Numbered from the stretch's first letter, positions 48,148 to 56,685 are shown. The stretch is DNA of 64,000 nt from Mesorhizobium kowhaii (GCF_003253745.1 NZ_MZXV01000051.1:62001-126000); one strand, 5' to 3'. The notes: generated by a model from the sequence alone, not told the origin. A program made the numbers and translations.

Positions 48148-48698
48148 CCGTCCAGCCCCGATTATCCAGTCAACCCGACAGGGTTACCCGTTTACCTTAA
48201 TCCAAGCGATTCCCGAGCTTTGGTTAAGAAATGGTTGATTTTCATAAGCTCTTGCGCAAGTGTGCAGGCCAAGACGAAGCCGGCACGAGGACAGACATCC
48301 GGCTCGATCCCTAGAAATACCCCATGATGCTCAGGTCCGCCGCATCTCCTGGGTCCGTGGGGTCGGCCGGCCGGCGCTGGCACATAGTGGCCTCCTCGTA
48401 CCGCTGCCAAACGCCGACCGGCCCCCTTCTCCAGACAGAACATCAGAGCTCCGTGCCAAGGCACGGAAGACTCTGCTTTTTTGCGTTTGAAATCCGGATC
48501 CCGTTCTCTTGGATCAACGGCGATGGTCATATGGCGCACACTGCCACTGCACGAGAAGCTTTGTTCGTGGCTGGCGACCTGAAGGGAAGAGTACTCTCTC
48601 CAGTTCATACATATGGCGCACAAGGGGCTTGCGGCAAGACCCGGCTCCTCCCGTAAAACCGTCGGCCTAACCAAAGGTACGGGACGGGAGTGCCTGTA
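48148..48698. other. 551-base intergenic region before the accessory block
   Basis: No convincing gene was found; the short ORFs here lack ribosome sites and family features. It contains a small hairpin (AACCC-GACA-GGGTT, near 48172), a TTAA-N7-TTGA site (48224-48238) close to the CtrA consensus, and a 13-base direct repeat CATATGGCGCACA (48528-48540 and 48610-48622). The second repeat copy lies about 80 bases before the monooxygenase start and could be part of its control region or of an insertion junction. Confidence 0.5.
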
Positions 48699-50132
48699 AT
48701 GACCGATCATGCGGTGGTGATCGCCGGAGGCGGGCCGACGGAGTTGATGCTGGCGGGTGAACTGGCGCTGGCGGGCGTTGACGTCGCCATTGTCGAGCGG
48801 CGCGACAACCAGGAGCTTGTTGGCGCGCGCGCGGGCGGCCTGCATGCACGGACCATCGAGGTGCTCGATCAGCGCGGGATTGCCGATCGGTTCCTCGCGC
48901 AGGGCCAGGTGGGCCCAGCCGTGGGCTTTCACATGATCCGCCTGGACATCAGCGACTTCCCAACCCGGCACAATTATCTGTTGGCGCTGCGGCAAAACCA
49001 CATCGAGCGCATCATGGCCGAATGGGTCAGCGAGTTGAAGGTGCCGATCTATCATGGACACGAGGTTGCGGGGTTTGCCCAGGACGACAGTGGCGTCGAT
49101 GTCGAACTGTCCAACGGCCCCCGTCTGAAGACGACATATCTGGTCGGCTGCGACGGAGGCCGCAGCACCATCCGTAAGGCAGCTGGTATCGAGTTCACCG
49201 GATGGGATCTGACGATGAGCTGGATGATTGCCGAGGTCGAGATGTCGGAAGAGCCGGAATGGGGCTTTCGCAGCAACACCTTTGGAATTCATGCCCTGGG
49301 TAAGATCGAGGACGGCAAAAAAGTTGGCGTCGTGCTGACGGAGCCGCGCCTGGAGGCCCGCGGCGAACCGACCCTGCGCGAGCTCAGCGAGGCGCTGATT
49401 GCCATCTACGGCACGGACTACGGGGTCCACAGTCCAACCTGGCTCTCGCGCTTCACCGACATGACGCGGCAAGCCGCGACTTACCGCGACAGGCGCGTGC
49501 TGCTGGCGTGTGACGCCGCGCACATCCACCCGCCGATAGGCGGGCAGGGCCTCAACATCGGCGTGCAGGACGCGCTGAACCTGGGATGGAAGCTGGCTCA
49601 GGTGGTCAAGCGGATATCACCGGAAAGGCTGCTCGACACGTACCACGCCGAGCGCTACCCGGTCGCTGCCCGTGTCTTGCAGAACACGATGGCGCAAGTT
49701 GCCCTTCGGCGCATGGACGACCGCAGCAAGGCCATGGGCAACATCTTCTCTGAACTGCTCGGCATGGATGAACCGCGAAGACGAATGGCCGCGGAGATGT
49801 CCGGTCTGGGCGTTCACTACGATCTTGGCGAGGGGCATCCTCTGTTTGGGCGGCGAATGCCAGACCTCGACCTGCTCACCGCCAATGGCCCGCTGCGGGT
49901 CTTTGCCCTGCTTCACGATGCCGGGCCGGTGCTCCTCAACTTCGGAGAACCTGGCGACTTCGACATCGCTCCGTGGGCGGATCGGGTCCAACTGATCGAC
50001 GCGACATATCCCGGTCCATGGGAGCTTCCTGCGCTTGGTTCCGTCGCCGCGCCGACCGCCGTTCTGATCCGGCCCGACGGCTATGTGGCCTGGTTGGGGA
50101 GGGAACCCAGCTGGGACTTGCCGAGGCGCTGA
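48699..50132 (+). CDS. FAD-dependent aromatic hydroxylase-like monooxygenase with altered FAD motifs
   Basis: 477-residue group A flavoprotein monooxygenase (PHBH/UbiH-type), from the ATG at 48699, nine bases after GGGAG. The N-terminal dinucleotide-binding motif reads G10-G11-G12-P-T-E15: the third glycine of GxGxxG is replaced by Glu (codon GAG). The central DG motif is intact (VGCDGGRSTIRKAAGI). The GD motif is CDAAHIHPPIGGQGLN with Cys271 in place of Gly. The C-terminal thioredoxin-like region is present, so the gene is full length. Each change fits one base change from the usual glycine codon. It may be inactive, or adapted. Its substrate is unknown, and it does not overlap its neighbours. 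Confidence 0.8.
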   Translation: MTDHAVVIAGGGPTELMLAGELALAGVDVAIVERRDNQELVGARAGGLHARTIEVLDQRGIADRFLAQGQVGPAVGFHMIRLDISDFPTRHNYLLALRQNHIERIMAEWVSELKVPIYHGHEVAGFAQDDSGVDVELSNGPRLKTTYLVGCDGGRSTIRKAAGIEFTGWDLTMSWMIAEVEMSEEPEWGFRSNTFGIHALGKIEDGKKVGVVLTEPRLEARGEPTLRELSEALIAIYGTDYGVHSPTWLSRFTDMTRQAATYRDRRVLLACDAAHIHPPIGGQGLNIGVQDALNLGWKLAQVVKRISPERLLDTYHAERYPVAARVLQNTMAQVALRRMDDRSKAMGNIFSELLGMDEPRRRMAAEMSGLGVHYDLGEGHPLFGRRMPDLDLLTANGPLRVFALLHDAGPVLLNFGEPGDFDIAPWADRVQLIDATYPGPWELPALGSVAAPTAVLIRPDGYVAWLGREPSWDLPRR

Positions 50133-50273
50133 CCGTCTGGTTCGGACCGCCTGCCGCGGGGCCGCGGACACAATGAGGCGGCTCACGTAACCACTTGAAA
50201 AGCGTCCCTCCGCAACTTGCGGCGGGACAGTCTGCTGACAACCGATTGACAGGATGTCTCTCATGTGCAGAAA

Positions 50274-50293
50274 TTGGTTGGACCATTGGACCA
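50274..50293. promoter_or_regulatory. Likely GntR (FadR-type) operator upstream of the regulator gene
   Basis: TGGTTGGACCA (50275-50285) is an inverted repeat of half-sites TGGT and ACCA with three bases between, the usual FadR/PdhR-type operator. The octamer TTGGACCA is repeated directly at 50278-50285 and 50286-50293. It lies 12 bases before the GTG start of the GntR gene, so autoregulation of the operon is likely. Confidence 0.6.
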
Positions 50294-50305
50294 CTTGGAG
50301 AGAGC

Positions 50306-51040
50306 GTGGACCAGAACAGCCTGCCACCCATTCAGACGACGGCGCGCGATGACGCCGTGCTGAAGGCGTTGGTGGGGTTTGTTCGTGCCGAAGCCTTGCA
50401 GCCCGGCGAGAGACTGCCAACCGAGCGTATTCTGGCTGAGCGGCTGAAGGTCAGCCGCAACACCGTGCGCGAGGCGCTGACGCGCTGGGAAGGGCTGGGT
50501 CTCGTCGAGCGTCGGCAAGGCAGCGGTACCTATCTCAAGGCGGCCGTTTCACCTGACATGCTGCATATGCCGCTGACACTGGCGGGCGGCAATGATTTCA
50601 CCAGCCTGATGCAGACGCTGGAAATCCGCCGCGCGCTGGAAGCAGAGGCCGCCGCACTCTGTGCCGAGCGTGCAAGCCAGACCGACATCGCCGAGATCGC
50701 GCGCAAGCTCGACATCATGGAGCAGGCGTTTCGCACGCGCGATGGCATGTCGTCGGAAGAGGACTGGGAGTTCCACCAGGCGATCTACCGGGTCTCGGGC
50801 AACCCGCTGTTCGAGCAAATCATCGCCGCCATGCACGAGTTGTTCCACCGCTTCTGGGAGCATCCGCTCGGCGTGCGCGACTTCGGCCATGCCAGCTTTC
50901 CCTATCACCGCACCATCTACGAATGCATCGCCGCGCGCGACCCGCAGGGCGCCCGCGCCGAGGCGCTCAAGCTGATCGCCACTGTCGAGGACGATCTGAA
51001 GCGCGGTGCGGCCAAACTCAAACTCTCGAGCCAGACATGA
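50306..51040 (+). CDS. GntR family transcription regulator, FCD (FadR) subgroup
   Basis: 244 residues from the GTG at 50306 (GGAGA five bases upstream). N-terminal winged helix-turn-helix with LPTERILAERLKVSRNTVREAL and the wing VERRQGSGTYL; C-terminal helical FCD ligand-binding domain (WEFHQAIYRVSGNPLF, HRTIYECIAARDP), which often binds a metal and a small carboxylate. It overlaps the next gene (ATGA), so it is co-translated with the PLP enzyme. It probably represses the operon until the transported substrate or its product appears. Confidence 0.9.
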   Translation: MDQNSLPPIQTTARDDAVLKALVGFVRAEALQPGERLPTERILAERLKVSRNTVREALTRWEGLGLVERRQGSGTYLKAAVSPDMLHMPLTLAGGNDFTSLMQTLEIRRALEAEAAALCAERASQTDIAEIARKLDIMEQAFRTRDGMSSEEDWEFHQAIYRVSGNPLFEQIIAAMHELFHRFWEHPLGVRDFGHASFPYHRTIYECIAARDPQGARAEALKLIATVEDDLKRGAAKLKLSSQT

Positions 51041-52224
51041 ACGAGCATCCATCCGGTTTCGATCACGATTATCTCGCTGAGGCGGCAACGCTGCTGGCCC
51101 ATGACGAGCCGTTCCCGGGCGGCGCGGTGGTGCCGCCGATCTACCAGACCTCGCTGTTCACCTTCGCCAACTACGCCGAGATGGCCGACACCTTTGCTGG
51201 CAAACGAAAGCAGCCGATCTATTCGCGCGGCGACAATCCGACCGTGATGGAGTTCGAGGCGCGGGTGGCGGCGCTCGAGGGCGCTGAGGCCGCGCGCGGC
51301 TTTTCCAGCGGCATGGCTGCGATCAGCGCCACCGTGCTTGCTTTCGTCGGTGCCGGCGAGCGCATCGTGGCGGTGCGCAACTGCTACGGCGATGCCTACC
51401 GGCTGTTCGAGCGGCTTTTTCCGCGGCTCAACATCAAGGTCGACTACGTCGATGGCTCCGATCCGGATGCGGTCGCGGCGGCACTTCCCGGCGCCAAGCT
51501 GCTCTACCTGGAAAGCCCGACCTCGATGATGTTCGAGCTGCAGGACATCGCGCATCTGACGCGGTTGGCCAAAGAGCAGGGCATTGTCACCAGCATCGAC
51601 AATTCCTGGGCGACGCCGGTGTTCCAGAAGCCGATCGCGCACGGCGTCGACCTGGTGCTGCATTCGGCTTCGAAATATCTCGGTGGTCACAGCGACACCG
51701 TCGCCGGCGTGGTCGCGGGTTCTGCCGCTCACATCAAGCACATCAACGAGCAGACCTACTCCTATCTCGGCGGCAAGCTGTCGCCGTTCGAGGCCTGGCT
51801 GCTGCTGCGCGGCCTGCGCACGCTACCGCTGCGCCTGCCGCACCACATGAAGAGCGGCCTGACCATCGCCGAACGGCTGAAGGCGCATGCCAATGTCGAG
51901 CGCGTCAATCATCCCGCCTATTCGAACCACCCGGGCAAGGCGACGCTGGCCGGCTATGCCGGGCTGTTCTCGTTCGAGGTGACGGACGATATCGACATCC
52001 CCGTCTTCGTCGATGCGCTCAAATATTTCCGCATCGGCGTCAGTTGGGGCGGGTATGAGAGCCTGATCGTGCCTGCCAAGGCGTCGCTGGAGCAGACGCC
52101 GGGCCTGAATTCGATGGCGCGCTTCGGCGTCAGCCCCCGAACCATCCGCTTCAGTGTCGGATTGGAGAGTGTCGAAGACCTGTGGGCGGACGTCGCCCAG
52201 GCCTTCGAAAAAGCCAGAAAATAA
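51037..52224 (+). CDS. Trans-sulfuration (Cys/Met metabolism) family PLP enzyme
   Basis: 395 residues of the gamma/beta-lyase family that handles cysteine, cystathionine, homocysteine or methionine derivatives. The PLP lysine is Lys213 in HSASKYLGGHSD. Other features are TSLFTFANYAEM, IYSRGDNPTVMEFE (YSRxxNPT motif), SSGMAAISA, and SVGLESVEDLW near the C-terminus. Its start overlaps the GntR stop. The pairing with a carbohydrate-type ABC transporter is uncommon and suggests a sulfur- or amine-containing sugar conjugate, which is inference. Could be cystathionine gamma-synthase, gamma-lyase or methionine gamma-lyase. Confidence 0.88.
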   Translation: MNEHPSGFDHDYLAEAATLLAHDEPFPGGAVVPPIYQTSLFTFANYAEMADTFAGKRKQPIYSRGDNPTVMEFEARVAALEGAEAARGFSSGMAAISATVLAFVGAGERIVAVRNCYGDAYRLFERLFPRLNIKVDYVDGSDPDAVAAALPGAKLLYLESPTSMMFELQDIAHLTRLAKEQGIVTSIDNSWATPVFQKPIAHGVDLVLHSASKYLGGHSDTVAGVVAGSAAHIKHINEQTYSYLGGKLSPFEAWLLLRGLRTLPLRLPHHMKSGLTIAERLKAHANVERVNHPAYSNHPGKATLAGYAGLFSFEVTDDIDIPVFVDALKYFRIGVSWGGYESLIVPAKASLEQTPGLNSMARFGVSPRTIRFSVGLESVEDLWADVAQAFEKARK

Positions 52225-52253
52225 CAAGCGGGTTCAAAATGGGAGTCTTGAAC

Positions 52254-53531
52254 ATGAAAAAACTGACCGTCATGCTTGCCACCGTTGCGGGGCTGGCGAT
52301 TTCCGCCGGAAGCGCGCTGGCTGATTCGACCCTCAAGATGGTCGAAGTCATCACCAGCCCGCCGCGCACCGAATTCCTGAAGAAGCAGATCGCCGAGTTC
52401 GAAACCGCCAATCCCGGCGTCAAGGTCGAGCTGATCTCGCTGCCCTGGGGCCAGGCCTTTGAGAAATTCCTGACCATGGTGCAGGCCGGCGATACGCCCG
52501 ACGTGGTCGAGATGCCGGAACGCTGGATGGGCCTCTACGCCAACAATGCCCAGCTCGAGGATCTCGGCCCCTACATGGCCAAATGGGACGACGCCAAGAC
52601 GCTGGGCGACCGCGCCAAGCAGTTCGGCTCGACGGTCAACAACACCCAGTTCATGATCCCCTACGGCTACTATGTGAACGCGCTGTTCTGGAACAAGAAG
52701 CTGTTCAAGGAGGCAGGCCTCGACGGCCCGCCGGCGACGCTCGACGATTTCATCGCCGATTCCAAGAAGATTTCGGCACTGCCCGGCAAATATGGCTACT
52801 GCCTGCGCGGGGGACCGGGCGCCTTCAACGGCATGCACATGTTCATGAATATCGCCGCCGGCAAGGGCGGCTATTTCAACGAGGATGGCACCTCGACCAT
52901 CAACGACGAAGGCTCGGTGAAAGGTCTGCAGATGCTGGCCGACATGTACAAGGACGGCCTGGCGCCGAAGGATGCGGTGAGCTGGGGCTTCAACGAGACG
53001 GTCACCGGCTTCTACTCCGGTACCTGCGCGATGCTTAACCAGGATCCGGACGCGTTGCTCGGTATCGCCGACAAGATGAGCGCCGACGACTTCGCTGTGG
53101 CGCCATTGCCGGTCGGGCCGAGTGGCAAGTCCTATCCGACGCTCGGCTATGCCGGCTGGGCGATGTTCGCCAACTCGCAGCACAAGGACGACGCCTGGAA
53201 GCTGATGGCAACACTGCTCTCGCCCAAGGACAATCTGGAATGGGCCAAGGAAGTCGGCGTCGTCCCGATCCACAACGGCGCCGACCAGGATGCTCACTTC
53301 AAGACCGAGCAGTTCAAGGGCTGGTTCACGGAGCTGAGCGACACCTCCAAATATGAAATGGTGACGCCGCCGACCCATCTGGAGAATCTCGGCAATTTCG
53401 TCGATCAGGTGGCGATCAAGAACTTCCAGGAAGTGCTGCTTGGCCAGAAGACGGCCAAGGATGTCGCCGACCAATGGGCTGCCTTCCTGACCAAAGAACA
53501 GCAGGACTGGCTGGCGAAGAACAAGAAGTAA
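52254..53531 (+). CDS. ABC transporter substrate-binding protein, family 1 (UgpB/MalE-like)
   Basis: 425 residues from the ATG at 52254 (GGGAG eight bases upstream). The signal peptide (KKLTVMLATVAGLAISAGSALA) directs it to the periplasm. The family 1 solute-binding fold is seen in IAEFETANPGVKVELISLPWGQAFEKF and GDTPDVVEMPERW, then the hinge region SWGFNETVTGFYSGTCAML. This family binds sugars, sugar alcohols and glycerol phosphates. It is followed by a hairpin-rich gap before the permease genes. Substrate unknown. Confidence 0.92.
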   Translation: MKKLTVMLATVAGLAISAGSALADSTLKMVEVITSPPRTEFLKKQIAEFETANPGVKVELISLPWGQAFEKFLTMVQAGDTPDVVEMPERWMGLYANNAQLEDLGPYMAKWDDAKTLGDRAKQFGSTVNNTQFMIPYGYYVNALFWNKKLFKEAGLDGPPATLDDFIADSKKISALPGKYGYCLRGGPGAFNGMHMFMNIAAGKGGYFNEDGTSTINDEGSVKGLQMLADMYKDGLAPKDAVSWGFNETVTGFYSGTCAMLNQDPDALLGIADKMSADDFAVAPLPVGPSGKSYPTLGYAGWAMFANSQHKDDAWKLMATLLSPKDNLEWAKEVGVVPIHNGADQDAHFKTEQFKGWFTELSDTSKYEMVTPPTHLENLGNFVDQVAIKNFQEVLLGQKTAKDVADQWAAFLTKEQQDWLAKNKK

Positions 53532-53540
53532 TTTTTCTTC

Positions 53541-53722
53541 CCTTCTCCCCGTTCCACGGGGAGAAGGTGGCCCGATAGGGCCGGATGTGGGGCGGCACAG
53601 GCTTCTGCCAGCTTAGCGCTGCCCCTCATCTGCCTGCCGGCTTTCGTCGCTCGAAAAGCCAAGCAATTGGCTTTTCGTCCGCTGCGCGGACCGCTCCTCA
53701 ACTCCCCGTGAACGGGGGGAAG
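53541..53722. repeat. Composite palindromic repeat inside the ABC operon
   Basis: A series of inverted repeats fills the 238-base gap between the binding protein and the first permease. CCTTCTCCCCGT and ACGGGGAGAAGG pair perfectly (53541-53567). GGATGTGGGGC pairs loosely with GCCCCTCATC. CGAAAAGCCA pairs with TGGCTTTTCG (53652-53677). ACTCCCCGTGAACGGGGGGA lies at the end. It resembles rhizobial intergenic elements and could stabilise the binding-protein mRNA or reduce read-through into the permeases. Confidence 0.72.
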
Positions 53723-53769
53723 GACGCTTTTCACCAGCCCCAACGCTTCCCGGAGCCGATCCACAGCCA

Positions 53770-54693
53770 ATGACCTATGCCGTGTCCGAAATACGATCCG
53801 CAGGCAAGCCGCGTCGCAGGCGGCTATCACACGCCGCCATCGAACCCTGGCTCTATCTCAGCCCGGCGATCATCCTTCTGATCGTGGTGCTTCTGGTGCC
53901 GCTGGTCATCGGCATCAGCTACTCCTTCCGCAAATTCTCGGCTTTCAAGTCGGAATTTGTCGGGCTCGGGCAGTATCAGGCGATGCTGTCGGACCAGGTG
54001 CTGGGGCAGGCGCTGGTCAACACGCTGTGGTGGACCGTCACCAGCCTGTTCTTCCAGTTCTTCCTCGGTCTCGGCCTGGCGCTGCTGCTCGACAAGCCAT
54101 TCCCCGGCCGCAAGGTGGTGCAGGCCCTGGTGTTTTTGCCCTGGGCAGTGCCGTCCTTCCTGTCGGGCCTGACCTGGGCCTGGCTGTTCAATCCGATCGT
54201 CGGGCCACTGCCGCACTGGCTGTTTGCGCTGGGGCTGAAGGCCGAACCGACCAATGTTCTCTCCGATCCCGCCACCGCCATGTGGGGACCGATCATCGCC
54301 AATGTCTGGTTCGGCATTCCCTTCTTCGCCATCACGCTGCTGGCGGCGCTGAAGTCGATCCCGTCGGAATTGCATGAGGCGGCGGCGATCGACGGCGCTT
54401 CGCCATGGCAGCGCTTCACCAAGGTGACGCTGCCGTTCCTGGCGCCGACCATTGCCATCACCGTGATGCTGCGCACCATCTGGATCGCCACCTTCGCCGA
54501 CCTGATCTTCGTCATGACCGAGGGCGGACCGGCCGGCTCGACCAACACGGTGCCGGTCTACATCTATGTCAGCGCCTTCAAATCGCTGGACAAGGGCTAT
54601 GCCTCGGCGGTGGCCGTGCTGCTGCTCGTCCTGCTCATTGCCTATGCGATTGCACTGATCGGCATCCGCCGCTCCCTGGTGAGGCACGTCTGA
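53770..54693 (+). CDS. ABC transporter permease 1 (carbohydrate type, MalF-like)
   Basis: 307-residue inner-membrane permease. Six helices are seen (LYLSPAIILLIVVLLVPLVIGI, LWWTVTSLFFQFFLGLGLALLL and others), with the EAA loop ELHEAAAIDGASPWQRFTKVTLPFL facing the ATPase and the last helix LLLVLLIAYAIALIG. It follows the hairpin-rich gap and is translationally coupled to permease 2 by TGATG. Confidence 0.9.
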   Translation: MTYAVSEIRSAGKPRRRRLSHAAIEPWLYLSPAIILLIVVLLVPLVIGISYSFRKFSAFKSEFVGLGQYQAMLSDQVLGQALVNTLWWTVTSLFFQFFLGLGLALLLDKPFPGRKVVQALVFLPWAVPSFLSGLTWAWLFNPIVGPLPHWLFALGLKAEPTNVLSDPATAMWGPIIANVWFGIPFFAITLLAALKSIPSELHEAAAIDGASPWQRFTKVTLPFLAPTIAITVMLRTIWIATFADLIFVMTEGGPAGSTNTVPVYIYVSAFKSLDKGYASAVAVLLLVLLIAYAIALIGIRRSLVRHV

Positions 54694-55541
54694 TGATCGC
54701 AGGACGCTCAGCCTCGCAACGGTTTTTCGGCGGCATCGGCCTCTACGCCGCCATCGCGGCTTACGTGATCTTTGCGCTGTTCCCAATCTACTGGACACTG
54801 AAGATCTCGGTCACGCCGGAGCGGCTTCTCTATTCCGAAGGCATCACCTTCTGGCCGTCGCAGATGACGTTGCAGAATTTCGTCACCGTGCTCGAGGCCA
54901 CCGATTTCCCGCGCTATTTCCTCAACAGCGTCATCGTCTCGGTGTCGACTGCAGCACTGGTGACGGTCATTGCCACGCTCGCCGGCTACGCCATGTCGCG
55001 TTTCACCTTTCGCGGCAAGGCGGCGCTGGCCCTGATGCTGCTACTGACCCAGACGTTTCCGCTGGTGATGGTCATTCCGCCGATCTACCGCGTGATGGGG
55101 CAGATCGGCCTGATCAACAGCCTGACCGGGCTGATCATCATCTACACCGCCTTCAACACCGCTTTCGCCACCTTCCTGATGCAATCCTTCTTCGACGGCA
55201 TCCCGAAGGACCTGGAAGAAGCGGCGATGATCGACGGCTGCACACGCGCGCAAGCGATGCGCAAGGTGATCGTGCCGCTGACGCTGCCCGGTATGGGCGC
55301 GACGCTGGGCTTCGTCTTCACCGCCGCCTGGAGCGAGCTCTTGTTCGCGCTGATGCTGATTTCCAGCGACGACCAGAAGACCTTCGCGGTTGGCCTGCTC
55401 ACCTTCATCGGCAAGTTCGCCGTCGACTGGGGACAGATGATGGCAGCGTCGATCCTGGCGCTGATCCCGGTCTGCATCTTCTTCGCTTTCCTGCAACGCT
55501 ATCTCGTCACCGGCCTGACCGCCGGCGCCGTCAAAGGATAG
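54693..55541 (+). CDS. ABC transporter permease 2 (carbohydrate type, MalG-like)
   Basis: 282-residue inner-membrane permease with six helices (FFGGIGLYAAIAAYVIFALFPIYW, ALMLLLTQTFPLVMVIPPIY). The EAA loop LEEAAMIDGCTRAQAMRKVIVPLTLPG is well conserved. Start ATG at 54693 overlaps the stop of permease 1 by one base (TGATG); longer in-frame reading lies inside permease 1 and is not real. It forms the translocation channel with permease 1. Confidence 0.9.
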   Translation: MIAGRSASQRFFGGIGLYAAIAAYVIFALFPIYWTLKISVTPERLLYSEGITFWPSQMTLQNFVTVLEATDFPRYFLNSVIVSVSTAALVTVIATLAGYAMSRFTFRGKAALALMLLLTQTFPLVMVIPPIYRVMGQIGLINSLTGLIIIYTAFNTAFATFLMQSFFDGIPKDLEEAAMIDGCTRAQAMRKVIVPLTLPGMGATLGFVFTAAWSELLFALMLISSDDQKTFAVGLLTFIGKFAVDWGQMMAASILALIPVCIFFAFLQRYLVTGLTAGAVKG

Positions 55542-55545
55542 ATCG

Positions 55546-56613
55546 ATGGCCTCTGTTACGCTCGAAAAGGTCCGCAAGGATTATGGCGCTGTGCGTGTCC
55601 TGCATGCGGTCGACCTTGAAATCGCCGATGGCGAGTTCGTCGTCCTGGTCGGCCCGTCAGGCTGCGGCAAGTCCACGCTTTTGCGCATGATCGCCGGGCT
55701 GGAGGAGGCTTCCGGCGGCGAGATCCGCATCGGCGAGCGGCTGGTCAACGATGTCGCGCCGAAGGACCGCGATATCGCCATGGTGTTCCAGTCCTACGCG
55801 CTCTATCCGCATATGGACGTGTCGAAGAACATGGGCTTCAGCCTGATGCTGCGGAAGGCCGAGAAGCCGGCGATCGACGCGCGGGTGGACGGTGCGGCCA
55901 AGCGGCTCGGGCTCGATACTTTCCTGCAGCGCCTGCCGCGCCAATTGTCCGGCGGCCAGCGCCAGCGCGTCGCCATGGGCCGCGCCATCGTGCGCGATCC
56001 CAAGGTGTTCCTGTTCGACGAGCCGTTGTCGAACCTCGATGCCAAGCTGCGCGTTCATATGCGCGCCGAGATCAAGGCGCTGCACCAGCAGTTGAAGACC
56101 ACCTCGGTCTACGTCACCCACGACCAGATCGAGGCCATGACCATGGCCGACCGCATCGTCGTCATGCATGACGGGCTGATCCAGCAGGTCGGCGCGCCGC
56201 TCGATCTCTATGACCGGCCGACCAACATGTTCGTCGCCGGCTTCATCGGTTCACCGGGCATGAATTTCCTGCCAGCAACGGTTCGCAAGAGCGGCACGTC
56301 GGAGGCCGTGCTGGCCGACGGCCAGGCGTTGCGCCTGCCGGAGGGCCTGCCGCTGAAGGATGGTGACACGATCACCGTCGGCCTGCGGCCCGAGCATATC
56401 AGGCTGGCGGATGACGGCGAATTGCAGGGCGAGGTGGGGGTGGTGGAGCCGCTCGGCCTCTCGACGCAGTTCTACGTCAAGTTGGCCGGCCAGCAGCTTT
56501 GCGTCTTTGCCATGGGCCGTGCCGGCGTGAAGCCCGGCGACGTGGTCCGATTGTCGGCCGACCCAATGTCACTGCATCTGTTCGATCCGAAAAGCGGCGA
56601 TCGCATCGGGTAA
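55546..56613 (+). CDS. ABC transporter ATPase (UgpC/MsmK/MalK-like)
   Basis: 355 residues. Walker A GPSGCGKST (36-44), signature LSGGQRQRVAMGRAI, Walker B VFLFDEPLSNLD and the switch His in YVTHDQIEAMT are all present. The C-terminal TOBE domain begins near VAGFIGSPGMNFLPA and is typical of MalK-like proteins. It starts four bases after the permease 2 stop and ends the operon. With SBP and two permeases it makes a complete importer. Confidence 0.95.
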   Translation: MASVTLEKVRKDYGAVRVLHAVDLEIADGEFVVLVGPSGCGKSTLLRMIAGLEEASGGEIRIGERLVNDVAPKDRDIAMVFQSYALYPHMDVSKNMGFSLMLRKAEKPAIDARVDGAAKRLGLDTFLQRLPRQLSGGQRQRVAMGRAIVRDPKVFLFDEPLSNLDAKLRVHMRAEIKALHQQLKTTSVYVTHDQIEAMTMADRIVVMHDGLIQQVGAPLDLYDRPTNMFVAGFIGSPGMNFLPATVRKSGTSEAVLADGQALRLPEGLPLKDGDTITVGLRPEHIRLADDGELQGEVGVVEPLGLSTQFYVKLAGQQLCVFAMGRAGVKPGDVVRLSADPMSLHLFDPKSGDRIG

Positions 56614-56632
56614 GGGCCTGAGGCCAACCATG

Positions 56633-56663
56633 AAAACAAAAACGCCGCCCAATGGGCGGCGTT
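56633..56663 (-). terminator. Rho-independent terminator of rpmG
   Basis: On the minus strand the stem CGCCGCCCATTGGGCGGCG is followed by TTTTTGTTTT. It lies 23 bases after the rpmG stop. Because it is a strong stem with a T-run on this strand, it belongs to rpmG; it can also form on the plus strand after the ABC operon, with a weaker tail. Confidence 0.88.
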
Positions 56664-56685
56664 CGGCATTCTCGGACAAACCAGA

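Noticed and set aside
48224..48238. CtrA-like site TTAA-N7-TTGA after pleD
   Set aside because: One mismatch from consensus, and it is downstream of the divK-pleD operon, so it is kept only as a note in the gap entry.
48324..48656. 110-codon plus-strand ORF in the gap before the monooxygenase
   Set aside because: No ribosome site and no family features; treated as non-coding, although a very young gene cannot be excluded.
48192..49529. Minus-strand frame over the gap and the monooxygenase
   Set aside because: Antisense to a recognised flavoprotein gene; the part in the gap has no start signal or known domain.
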